A stretch of DNA of 34,283 nucleotides, taken from the NCBI GenBank assembly GCA_003152355.1, contig PMAA01000248.1, forward strand, positions 759 to 35,041. The letters are read 5' to 3'. A model generated the notes under the pieces. The model made no database searches and had not been told where the DNA came from. It saw nothing but the letters and a program-made list of their open reading frames with translations. The position numbers and the translations under genes are program-made. This stretch comes from Acidobacteriota bacterium. Its GTDB lineage: Bacteria > Acidobacteriota > Terriglobia > Acidiferrales > UBA7541. Shown piece after piece: positions 16,619 through 22,952 of this stretch; within the stretch, counting starts at the first letter, position 1; each line of letters starts with the position of its first letter.

Positions 16619-17092
16619 ATGACAGACTTCAGCTCGCTCTACAAAAAGTACGCGCCGGACGTGTACCGCTTCGCGCTGTACTTGTCGAACGAGCGAGGCG
16701 AAGCCGAGGACATCACCTCCGAAACGTTTGTGCGGGCCTGGACCTCACCCGAGCCGATCGAGATGGCCACGGTGAAAGGCTACCTCTTCACGATTGCACG
16801 CAACCTGTTTCTTCACGGGCTGCGGAAAAAATCTCGTCACGTCGCGCTCGATGACGATTTGCGCGACCCGCAGCCCGGTCCCTACGTGCAGGCCGAGCAG
16901 AGACAACGATTACATTCCGTAATGGCCGAACTTCAGACACTTCCGGAAGCGAGCCGGTCTGCGCTGCTGATGCGCGCCATTGACGGAATGGCGTACGAGG
17001 AGATCGCGCAAGTACTCGGCATTTCTCTTGCCGCGGTGAAAGTGAAGATTCATCGGGCACGCCTGGCGCTGGCGGGAATTCGCGATGCATAG
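16619..17092 (+). CDS. ECF-type RNA polymerase sigma factor
   Basis: A 157-aa extracytoplasmic-function sigma factor. Region 2 is YKKYAPDVYRFALYLSNERGEAEDITSETFVRAW, followed by TVKGYLFTIARNLFLHGLRKKSR. Region 4 is LQTLPEASRSALLMRAIDGMAYEEIAQVLGISLAAVKVKIHRARLAL, with the usual helix-turn-helix. There is no extra C-terminal domain. It would direct polymerase to a small stress regulon whose trigger is unknown. Start ATG 16619 is the first in frame and matches family length, though its Shine-Dalgarno sequence is weak. The likely anti-sigma gene starts 37 bases downstream, and autoregulation is common for such pairs. Confidence 0.93.
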   Translation: MTDFSSLYKKYAPDVYRFALYLSNERGEAEDITSETFVRAWTSPEPIEMATVKGYLFTIARNLFLHGLRKKSRHVALDDDLRDPQPGPYVQAEQRQRLHSVMAELQTLPEASRSALLMRAIDGMAYEEIAQVLGISLAAVKVKIHRARLALAGIRDA

Positions 17093-17129
17093 CAAGCGTC
17101 GAGCATGACCACGATGGATGGAGGCGAAG

Positions 17130-17570
17130 ATGAACGTAACCAGAGAAGTGATTCTTGATCTCCTGCCAGTTTATCTTGCAGGCGAAGCCAGCCCCGACAC
17201 GCGCGCTCTAATCGAAGAATTCGTGGAGCAGGATAAGGAGCTGGCGCAGCGCATTCGGGTGCAATGGGCGGACAACTTCGCCAAGATCGCGCCCGCGGCG
17301 CTTCCACCTGATTTGGAATTGCGATCGTTGCGGCGGACGCGCGCAATCATCGGCTGGCAGAAGTGGCTCTTCGGTTTCGGGATTTCCTTCACGGCGATAG
17401 CACTTACCAGCCAAATATCCTTCGAGAACGGCCGCATTAAGGATTTTCATTTCCTGATGCGTGATTTCCCCGCTCAATTTGGAACGTTCGCGTTGCTGGC
17501 CATTGCATGCTGGAGCGGCTACTACGCAATACGCCGAAGCCTGCGCACGCCCAAGCCGCCTAAAGTATGA
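17130..17570 (+). CDS. Putative membrane-anchored anti-sigma factor, no zinc motif
   Basis: A 146-aa protein whose N-terminus NVTREVILDLLPVYLAGEASPDTRALIEEFVEQDKELAQ has the helical pattern of anti-sigma domains, and its location after an ECF sigma gene fits. The His-x3-Cys-x2-Cys zinc motif of the ZAS class is absent. The C-terminal half holds two hydrophobic segments (WLFGFGISFTAIALTSQISF and FGTFALLAIACWSGYYAI), so it is membrane-bound. I chose the ATG at 17130, which has GGAGG five bases upstream; the ATG at 17118 overlaps that site. The sigma-binding role is inferred from position and fold pattern. Confidence 0.75.
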   Translation: MNVTREVILDLLPVYLAGEASPDTRALIEEFVEQDKELAQRIRVQWADNFAKIAPAALPPDLELRSLRRTRAIIGWQKWLFGFGISFTAIALTSQISFENGRIKDFHFLMRDFPAQFGTFALLAIACWSGYYAIRRSLRTPKPPKV

Positions 17571-17651
17571 AGATTGTTTCCGCTCGATGAACCCGATGAA
17601 ATCCGCTCAAACCGCCCGATTCGCCGGATAACAGAAAAAGAAAAAAGCTGC

Positions 17652-17681
17652 TTGACATATTCCCATATAGGAATGTATTAT
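17652..17681 (+). promoter_or_regulatory. Promoter with overlapping palindromic operator for the arsR-like gene
   Basis: A perfect -35 box TTGACA (17652-17657) and a -10 box TATTAT (17676-17681) are 18 bases apart. The spacer contains ATTCCCATATAGGAAT (17659-17674), with perfect ATTCC/GGAAT arms around a near-symmetric centre. A dimeric regulator bound there would block polymerase, so self-repression by the ArsR-like product is likely. The ATG at 17688 is so close to the -10 box that the message should be leaderless or nearly so. Confidence 0.8.
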
Positions 17682-17687
17682 GGCGTC

Positions 17688-18017
17688 ATGCCTCGCGCAT
17701 CCACAACTTCGGACGCCTTCAACGCAGTCGCCGAACCCCGCCGGCGGGAAATATTGAACTATCTCGCGCTGCGGGAGCGGCCCGTCGGGGATATTGTCCT
17801 GACCCTGGGATTGGAGCAGCCCTCGGTCTCGAAGCATCTGCGCGTCCTCAAAGATGTAGGCCTGGTCAATGTGCGCCGCGACGGCCGCCGGATGCTCTAT
17901 CGAACCAACGCCGAAGCCATCCGGCCGCTTCACGAGTGGGCCGGCACGTTCGAGCGTTTCTGGCGCCATCAGTTGGAGCGCGTCAAGGAACGCGCTGAGA
18001 GCCAAACGAAGAAGTAG
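17688..18017 (+). CDS. ArsR-family winged-helix repressor
   Basis: A 109-aa ArsR/SmtB-type repressor of the kind found with SRPBCC proteins. It contains AFNAVAEPRRREILNYLALRERPVGDIVLTLGLEQPSVSKHLRVLKDVGLVNVRRDGRRMLYRTNAEAI, with a clear recognition helix (QPSVSKHLRVL). No metal-binding Cys pair is present, so the inducer is probably not arsenic-like and remains unknown. The ATG at 17688 was chosen over an in-frame ATG at 17574 because the latter would read through the promoter. It heads an operon with the SRPBCC, small MCPLC and DUF899 genes and most likely controls it through the palindrome in its promoter. Confidence 0.92.
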   Translation: MPRASTTSDAFNAVAEPRRREILNYLALRERPVGDIVLTLGLEQPSVSKHLRVLKDVGLVNVRRDGRRMLYRTNAEAIRPLHEWAGTFERFWRHQLERVKERAESQTKK

Positions 18018-18070
18018 AAAACCGAGTCCTTTCGGATCTGAATACAAGTAAATGCAAGGAGGAGACAACA

Positions 18071-18541
18071 ATGACACTGACTGCACCGACGATCGAGAAC
18101 TTGACCTTGAACCTGAATCAGGAAATCCACGTTCGAGCGCCGCTCGAGGTGACCTTCGCCGCGCTGCTCGAGCAGATGGGGCCGCACAACGAAACACACG
18201 ACGGCAAGCCGATGCCGATGAAGATCGAGCCGTGGCCGGGCGGCCGGTGGTATCGCGATTTGGGCGACAGCAACGGCCATTTCTGGGCGCTTGTGCAAGC
18301 GATCAAGCGGCCGACGTTGCTGGAACTTAGCGGGCCGCTGTTCATGTCATCTCCTGTCCTCAACAATATGCAGTATCGGCTGAGCGCGGAGAATGACGGA
18401 ACTCTGATCACTTTCCGCCACACCGCGCTCGGTTTCGTTCCCGAGGATTACAAAGGCGGGATGGCGCAGGGCTGGACGCATATGCTCGAACAGGTCCGCA
18501 AGCAGTCCGAGACACTGCGCACCGGGCGAGTGGCTGGATAG
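18071..18541 (+). CDS. SRPBCC (AHSA1-like) domain protein
   Basis: A 156-aa protein with the START/Bet v1-like fold. The pattern LTLNLNQEIHVRAPLEVTFAALLEQMG, then MKIEPWPGGRWYRDLGDSNGHFWALVQAIKRPTLLELSGPL and the final long helix YKGGMAQGWTHMLEQVRKQSE is typical of the AHSA1 branch. Such proteins bind hydrophobic ligands; the ligand is not predictable. The ATG follows AAGGAGGAGACAACA, a very strong ribosome binding site. It is the second gene of the ArsR-controlled operon. ArsR-SRPBCC pairs are common, with the SRPBCC protein thought to take part in ligand response. Confidence 0.92.
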   Translation: MTLTAPTIENLTLNLNQEIHVRAPLEVTFAALLEQMGPHNETHDGKPMPMKIEPWPGGRWYRDLGDSNGHFWALVQAIKRPTLLELSGPLFMSSPVLNNMQYRLSAENDGTLITFRHTALGFVPEDYKGGMAQGWTHMLEQVRKQSETLRTGRVAG

Positions 18542-18582
18542 TGGCGGCGCCGAAATCCGCATAGGCACTAGAGGAGGCGCAA

Positions 18583-18738
18583 ATGTGCCCACTCTGTATC
18601 GCAACCGCGGCGTTGATGGTCGTTGGCACAGCCTCGACAGGCGGGCTGGCAACGCTCGCGATGAACAAGCTTTTTCGCGCTCAGAATGCCGCGGAAAAAA
18701 ATAATTCAGAACTCAAGTCAAAGGAGAATAGATCATGA
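18583..18738 (+). CDS. 51-aa small protein with MCPLC N-terminus
   Basis: This short gene sits between the SRPBCC and DUF899 genes. It has a strong ribosome binding site (GAGGAGGCGCAA) and ends by overlapping the next ATG as ATGA (18735-18738), so it is almost certainly translated. The product starts MCPLCIATAALMVVGTASTG, where a Cys-Pro-Leu-Cys pair sits at the extreme N-terminus of a single hydrophobic helix, and ends in a charged, Lys/Asn-rich tail. I recall similar short MCPxC proteins beside SRPBCC and DUF899 genes, but no function. The CPLC pair next to a DUF899 protein with CPSC suggests thiol or metal chemistry at the membrane; this is inference. Confidence 0.8.
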   Translation: MCPLCIATAALMVVGTASTGGLATLAMNKLFRAQNAAEKNNSELKSKENRS

Positions 18739-19538
18739 CGCAGAGTCAAAGAGAATATCCGAAAGTCGTGTCACAAGCCGAGTGGCTTGCAGCCCGCAAG
18801 CAATTTTTGAAAAAGGAAAAGGAACTCACCAAGTTGCGCGACGCTTTAAGCCAGCAACGCCGCGAACTTCCGTGGGTTAAAGTGGATAAGGAATACGTCT
18901 TCGATGCTCCCGATGGAAAGAAAACTCTGGCCGAACTATTCGACGGCAGAAGCCAACTGATCGTCTACCACTTCATGTTCGGCCCAGACTGGAAAGAAGG
19001 ATGCCCGAGCTGTTCGTTCAACATGGATCATACCGACGGCGCCCTGGTGCACCTGGCGCAGCGGGACGTGACATTTCTCGCAGTGTCACGAGCGCCATTG
19101 CCCAAGATCGAAGCCTTCAAGAAGCGCATGGGCTGGCGCTTCAACTGGGTCTCGTCGTTCGCGAATGATTTCAATCGCGACTTCCACGTGTCGTTCACCA
19201 AGGAAGAACTAGCCAAGGGCAAGGTGGAGTACAACTACGATATGACCGAATTTCCAAGCGAGGAAGCGCCGGGATATAGCGTGTTCTACAAGGATAACAA
19301 CGGCGACGTCTTCCATACCTACTCGGCTTATGCGCGCGGGACGGAAGTGGCGCTAGGGACTTACAACTACCTCGATTTAGTGCCGAAGGGCCGTGACGAG
19401 GAAGCGCTGGCATTTACAATGTCGTGGGTTCGCCATCATGATCGCTACGTTGATGGCCACCTCGCCGACGCGACAAGACCCTACTGGCCCACCGTGGCCT
19501 CCGACGCGCAGCGCAGCGAGGGAGAGCACCGCTCGTAG
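18735..19538 (+). CDS. DUF899 thioredoxin-like protein
   Basis: A 267-aa member of the DUF899 family, predicted to have a thioredoxin/AhpC-like fold. The hallmark is FGPDWKEGCPSCSFNMDH, with a CPSC pair where peroxiredoxin-like proteins carry their active Cys. Flanking family motifs are VVSQAEWLAARKQFLKKEKELTKLRDALSQQRRELPWVKVDKEYVF and the C-terminal FHTYSAYARGTEVALGTYNYLDLVPKGRDE. It is cytoplasmic, with no signal peptide. A redox or antioxidant role is the usual guess, unproven. Its ATG overlaps the stop of the 51-aa gene. It is the last gene of the ArsR operon; no convincing terminator was seen in the 135 bases that follow. Confidence 0.93.
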   Translation: MTQSQREYPKVVSQAEWLAARKQFLKKEKELTKLRDALSQQRRELPWVKVDKEYVFDAPDGKKTLAELFDGRSQLIVYHFMFGPDWKEGCPSCSFNMDHTDGALVHLAQRDVTFLAVSRAPLPKIEAFKKRMGWRFNWVSSFANDFNRDFHVSFTKEELAKGKVEYNYDMTEFPSEEAPGYSVFYKDNNGDVFHTYSAYARGTEVALGTYNYLDLVPKGRDEEALAFTMSWVRHHDRYVDGHLADATRPYWPTVASDAQRSEGEHRS

Positions 19539-19673
19539 GCTCATCGTCGCAAACAACCCGCCAATTGTGCGATAGCCGGCAATCATAAGTTCACGGTGCG
19601 GATCTGCCAGGACGTGGGACAATCCTCAATGATTCAGTAATCTGCGATTCAGGGCGGAGATCCCGAGCATTCC

Positions 19674-20525
19674 ATGGAACCCATGATTCTGCGATTGGGA
19701 TACGAGATCCAGTTTGAGCTCCCTGCTCCGGCAGCTATCGTGGCATTGCTCAACGTTCATCCGTCACGCGTTGCGGACCTGCGCGCTCCGGACGAATTAA
19801 GAGTCGAGCCTGCGTCGCAGTTGGACACTTATATTGACAGCTTCGGCAATCGCTGCGTCCGGTTTGTTGCCCGCCAAGGCGCGCTCCGTTTGACCAATTC
19901 GACTTTGATCTATGACTCAGGCCAGCCCGACAGCCAAAGCCCTGATGCGCGCGAAGTTCCGGTTCAGGAATTGCCATACGAGGCTCTGCGCTATCTCTAC
20001 AGCAGCCGCTACTGCGAGGTTGACCGGTTCTCTACCATTGCCTTGGAGTTGTTTGGGGCAGTGCCTCCCGGATTTTCGCGCGTGCAGGCCGTTTGCGACT
20101 GGATACACACGAGAGTGAATTTCGGATACCAGCATGCGCGGCCCACCAAGACCGCTTTGGACGTGTATACGGAACGCTTCGGGGTGTGCCGTGATTTTCA
20201 GCATCTGGCCGTCACCATGTGCCGCGCTCTGAATATTCCTGCCCGCTATGCCACAGGATACTTGGGCGATATCGGTGTGCCAGTTTCCCCGACGCCCATG
20301 GACTTCAGCGCGTGGTTTGAGGCCTATCTTGAAGATCGCTGGTGGACGTTCGACGCGAGGCATAACCACCCGCGAATCGGAAGAGTGTTAATGGCGACGG
20401 GCCGTGACGCCTCGGATGTTGCCATAACCACCTCATTTGGAATGGCGAACCTCACTCAGTTCACCGTAATAACTGACCAACTGCCGCCCGAGCAGGCCCG
20501 CGCTGCTCAAGATACGCGCCGCTAG
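19674..20525 (+). CDS. Transglutaminase-like superfamily protein, catalytic His position is Ser
   Basis: A 283-aa protein with an N-terminal bacterial transglutaminase-like beta domain (about 1-100) and a papain-like core (about 120-235). The catalytic Cys lies in FGVCRDFQHLAVTMCRALNIPARY (Cys 172) and the Asp in WWTFDARHN (Asp 227). At the point where a His is expected before AW.E.YL, the sequence is MDFSAWFEAYL, that is Ser 212. Some relatives may naturally have this, so loss of activity is not certain. Family members act as cysteine proteases or peptide amidases. There is no signal peptide. The start could be ATG 19674 or 19683; neither has a good Shine-Dalgarno sequence. Likely monocistronic. 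Confidence 0.88.
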   Translation: MEPMILRLGYEIQFELPAPAAIVALLNVHPSRVADLRAPDELRVEPASQLDTYIDSFGNRCVRFVARQGALRLTNSTLIYDSGQPDSQSPDAREVPVQELPYEALRYLYSSRYCEVDRFSTIALELFGAVPPGFSRVQAVCDWIHTRVNFGYQHARPTKTALDVYTERFGVCRDFQHLAVTMCRALNIPARYATGYLGDIGVPVSPTPMDFSAWFEAYLEDRWWTFDARHNHPRIGRVLMATGRDASDVAITTSFGMANLTQFTVITDQLPPEQARAAQDTRR

Positions 20526-21134
20526 ACTCACAGTTAGGCCATTTTCCAAATGTGTTCAAAACAGCACAGACGCCCACGCCAACGTCGCCTACCATGTCCC
20601 TCTAAATGGCGGGTTTAGTTTGTCTAAGCCACTTAAACCGCGAAGACCCCGGGAGATGAAATTTGAGCAGATTCGCACGCGCGAAGGCCGCTAATTTTAG
20701 AGACTTCCTATCCTCCATTGCTGCTTCCGAAGACGTTCAGACCGCGCCGGAAGACCTGTTGATAACTGCGGTTGATTTCACTCTGATCGGAACGGGTGCC
20801 TGTTTCGGGTTACTCCGCTCACTGGCGACACCCCGAGTCGCGAGTTCTTCATCGCGAGCGTAGATGGCAAGTGCACATTCGTCCATCCCTTGAGGATTTG
20901 AACCGCGACTCGCTTAGTTGTCCAACATCTTGTTCAGCGTCTCCCCGTCTATAACCGGTCAGGTTCGACCATGCCCATCCGTCTCAACTTCCGATTTGCC
21001 CGTCATCCGCCTGGAATCGGGTTGTGTCATCTGGCAAACGGCAAAACGATCATCAAGGCGGAATATGCCTCCGTGGGCTTATTCCATCCTGCTGATCACA
21101 GAGAGTAGCCCTTCCAGTTGCTAGAACTCCAGCT
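20526..21134. other. 609-base intergenic stretch with no supported gene
   Basis: I see no convincing coding sequence: the open frames at 20663-20863 and 20918-21124 have no family likeness and poor starts. A hairpin-like pair GGTTTA/TAAACC occurs near 20611-20638. The minus strand at about 20893-20911 carries a T-loop-like GGTTCAAATCC, but no tRNA cloverleaf can be built around it. The stretch may be decayed sequence. Confidence 0.5.
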
Positions 21135-21359
21135 TCAATGGGTGGCCTGCGCGTCCCACTGGAATACCTCCTCCAGTGGCAAATTGAAGACCCGGGCGAT
21201 ACGGAACGCAGACTCTAATGACGGCGAGTATTTTCCCGCCTCAATCGCGGCAATCGTCTGCCGCGTGACGCCGATGCGCTGACCGAGCTCGGCCTGCGAC
21301 ATTTCGCCGTTGTGGAAACGAAGGATGCGGATCCGATTAGAAATCGATCCTTCCATCAT
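21135..21359 (-). CDS. Small XRE-family transcriptional regulator
   Basis: A 74-aa protein consisting of a single Cro/CI helix-turn-helix: ISNRIRILRFHNGEMSQAELGQRIGVTRQTIAAIEAGKYSPSLESAFRIARVFNLPLEEVFQW. It is the YozG-like type of one-domain regulator. The start ATG (21359, or the adjacent one at 21356) overlaps the stop of the upstream membrane-protein gene as ATGA, so the two are translationally coupled. This pairing of a mini-XRE regulator with a small membrane protein is common in bacteria, and the membrane partner may tune the regulator. The target is probably its own promoter region near 21820-21851. Confidence 0.9.
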   Translation of the reverse strand: MMEGSISNRIRILRFHNGEMSQAELGQRIGVTRQTIAAIEAGKYSPSLESAFRIARVFNLPLEEVFQWDAQATH

Positions 21360-21778
21360 GTCTGCCTGCGATAGCTCAACACGACTACGCCGTAGTGAAC
21401 GACTTCCGCAGCAACGATCATGAAAAGCGCAGCATTGATGATGGACCATCCGCTGGAGCTGAAGGGCATGACGCAGCCCACCAGGATCATGCCGACGATA
21501 AGAACATAATAGGCGGAACTGATCGAGCGGCGCATTATTGCACGATCCCGTTCATCCGGTGGCGTCCGCGCATCCTGAGGAGTTCCGCGACGGAGATACA
21601 GATGGCCGGCGCCCAGGATTAGCATTTGCGCGATCGCTGCTACGGCAAACAGCCCAAGTTGGCGTAAGTTGGGCAATGCCCCGGGTAGGGAACGCATGGC
21701 AACGATCGTAAAGTACGGGCCAAACGTAACAGCCATTGCAGTCAGCGATAGCCAAGCGGTTTTCTCTCTGTACGGCAC
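21356..21778 (-). CDS. Four-helix membrane protein paired with XRE regulator
   Basis: A 140-aa integral membrane protein with four hydrophobic helices: WLSLTAMAVTFGPYFTIVAM, LGLFAVAAIAQMLILGAGHLYL, SSAYYVLIVGMILVGCVMPF and IINAALFMIVAAEVVHYGVVVL. Between the second and third is a charged loop with TPPDERDRAIMRRS, a feature of DUF2178-like proteins; the function is unknown. The start is a GTG at 21778 with GAGGAGG five bases upstream. It is the first gene of a two-gene operon with the XRE regulator, from a promoter probably in the AT-rich region around 21810-21855. Confidence 0.82.
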   Translation of the reverse strand: MPYREKTAWLSLTAMAVTFGPYFTIVAMRSLPGALPNLRQLGLFAVAAIAQMLILGAGHLYLRRGTPQDARTPPDERDRAIMRRSISSAYYVLIVGMILVGCVMPFSSSGWSIINAALFMIVAAEVVHYGVVVLSYRRQT

Positions 21779-21819
21779 TTTGGCCTCCTCAGTTCACCCG
21801 TCGATTGTAAGATGCAATA

Positions 21820-21851
21820 TACATAGTGTAAAGAATAATGTACTCAATGTA
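21820..21851 (-). promoter_or_regulatory. AT-rich region with repeated TGTA half-sites, likely operator
   Basis: TACATAGTGTA at 21820-21830 is a perfect TACA-x3-TGTA palindrome, and TGTACTCAATGTA at 21839-21851 holds two more TGTA half-sites. It lies about 42-73 bases upstream of the GTG start of the membrane-protein/XRE operon, where its promoter should be. The XRE protein is the obvious candidate to bind. The -35 and -10 boxes are not clear. Confidence 0.5.
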
Positions 21852-22037
21852 AATAAACTTTAACCACATTCAGAATAGATGTCAAGCCAAAATCGAAAGA
21901 AACGCCTAGGCGGATGGTCGGCACCGATTTGTCCGGTTTCCCCGTTTATGAGTCACTGACCAAAAGAGACCGTGTCTATTTACGGACCGGATCGAGTAAC
22001 ATTAGCCGGATTCGATCTTGCCAAGAGGCTGGGGAAG

Positions 22038-22451
22038 ATGAAAACGAACATCCTCACACTCGTTCTTGTTCTCATAGTGTTTATCTTCGCGGGAATCCAC
22101 TTCGGCAGCCTGCCGTGGACTCCCGCGCGAATTGCAGGCGTGGTGATCGGACTGCCATCGCTGGCGCTTCTGGTATTGGCCCGGATTCAACTAGGTGGCT
22201 CGTTCTCCGTCCGCCCGAAGGCTCAGGCCCTCGTCACTCACGGCCTCTATTCTCGAATTCGCAACCCGATCTACCTCTTCGGAGCCCTCGCGATCGCCGG
22301 GATCTTTCTCTATATTAATCAGCCGCTCTATCTCTGGTTCGTCGTCGTTCTCATTCCGTTGCAGATCTATCGAGTACGCCAGGAAGGAAAGGTCCTCGAG
22401 GCAAGATTCGGTGACGAGTACCGGCAATATAAATCGGGCACCTGGATCTGA
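22038..22451 (+). CDS. Isoprenylcysteine/phospholipid methyltransferase-like membrane protein
   Basis: A 137-aa integral membrane protein of the ICMT/PEMT family, which transfers methyl groups from S-adenosylmethionine to lipid-soluble acceptors. The C-terminal signature is visible: LVTHGLYSRIRNPIYLFG (AdoMet-site Arg-x-Pro region) and RQEGKVLEARFGDEYRQYKSGTWI (Glu-x2-Leu-x4-Phe-Gly-x2-Tyr-x2-Tyr). Three or four helices precede it. The acceptor is unknown; bacterial members often act on small lipids or have no known substrate. I start at ATG 22038, which begins the first helix directly; an in-frame ATG at 21972 would add 22 polar residues. Confidence 0.85.
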   Translation: MKTNILTLVLVLIVFIFAGIHFGSLPWTPARIAGVVIGLPSLALLVLARIQLGGSFSVRPKAQALVTHGLYSRIRNPIYLFGALAIAGIFLYINQPLYLWFVVVLIPLQIYRVRQEGKVLEARFGDEYRQYKSGTWI

Positions 22452-22952
22452 CAAACTCCACGCCTTGCGGCAGACCCATGCATACTCAGCAGAGATTGGG
22501 CATAATCGCCGAGTTGATTGACGAGATTCTGCTAAACGGACGATAAGACTCGTTCTGCTAGCGATAGAAGACGATCGGTTGAAGTCCTTGATCGTCACGC
22601 AGATCCGAGATCGGCACTCCTTCCACCAAATGCCGCCTCAGAATGGCTACTTTTTCCTCCGGCGTGTAGTGCATCCGTTGCTTCTTCATGTGTTCGCCCC
22701 GTTATCTTAACGGATGAACGCTTTCTCCATTTCCAGCTGAGGCAGGACAGCTCTTGTTGAACCTATTCCATGAAATTCAGCAAGCAGGCATTCTGTTTCG
22801 AGCAATCAGCCCAGGAAGAAGGCACCGGGCCAATGTGCTAAGCTGGGGCTGTTTCGTGCATAAGTTTTTCAGGGTTTATAGCGGGTTGTGACGGTGAAGA
22901 ATCACCCCGACAGCGGCCAGTCAAAGCATCGCCGTCTAACCTTAGGATGGAT
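22452..22952. other. Intergenic region carrying a transposase relic
   Basis: This 501-base gap contains only the truncated transposase fragment listed separately. The remainder, upstream of the histidine kinase, shows no open frame with family likeness and no clear promoter. Confidence 0.5.
22558..22689 (-). pseudogene. Remnant of an IS-type transposase N-terminus
   Basis: A 43-codon minus-strand fragment beginning MKKQRMHYTPEEKVAILRRH and ending LQPIVFYR matches the N-terminal helix-turn-helix of IS3/IS911-like transposases as I remember them (family consensus '...PEEKVAILRRHL...LQPTVFYRWQKE'). A TAG stop stands exactly where the conserved Trp after FYR is expected, and the residues after it (QNE) still faintly match. 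No catalytic domain or terminal inverted repeats follow. This is an old, inactive insertion. The element name is uncertain. Confidence 0.75.

Noticed and set aside
20880-20960. tRNA-like T-loop (GGTTCAAATCC on the minus strand)
   Set aside because: The 5-bp T stem does not pair and no anticodon arm, D arm or acceptor stem can be built around it.
22191-22598. 135-codon minus-strand open frame
   Set aside because: It is antisense to the methyltransferase-like gene; the transposase relic is in a different frame.
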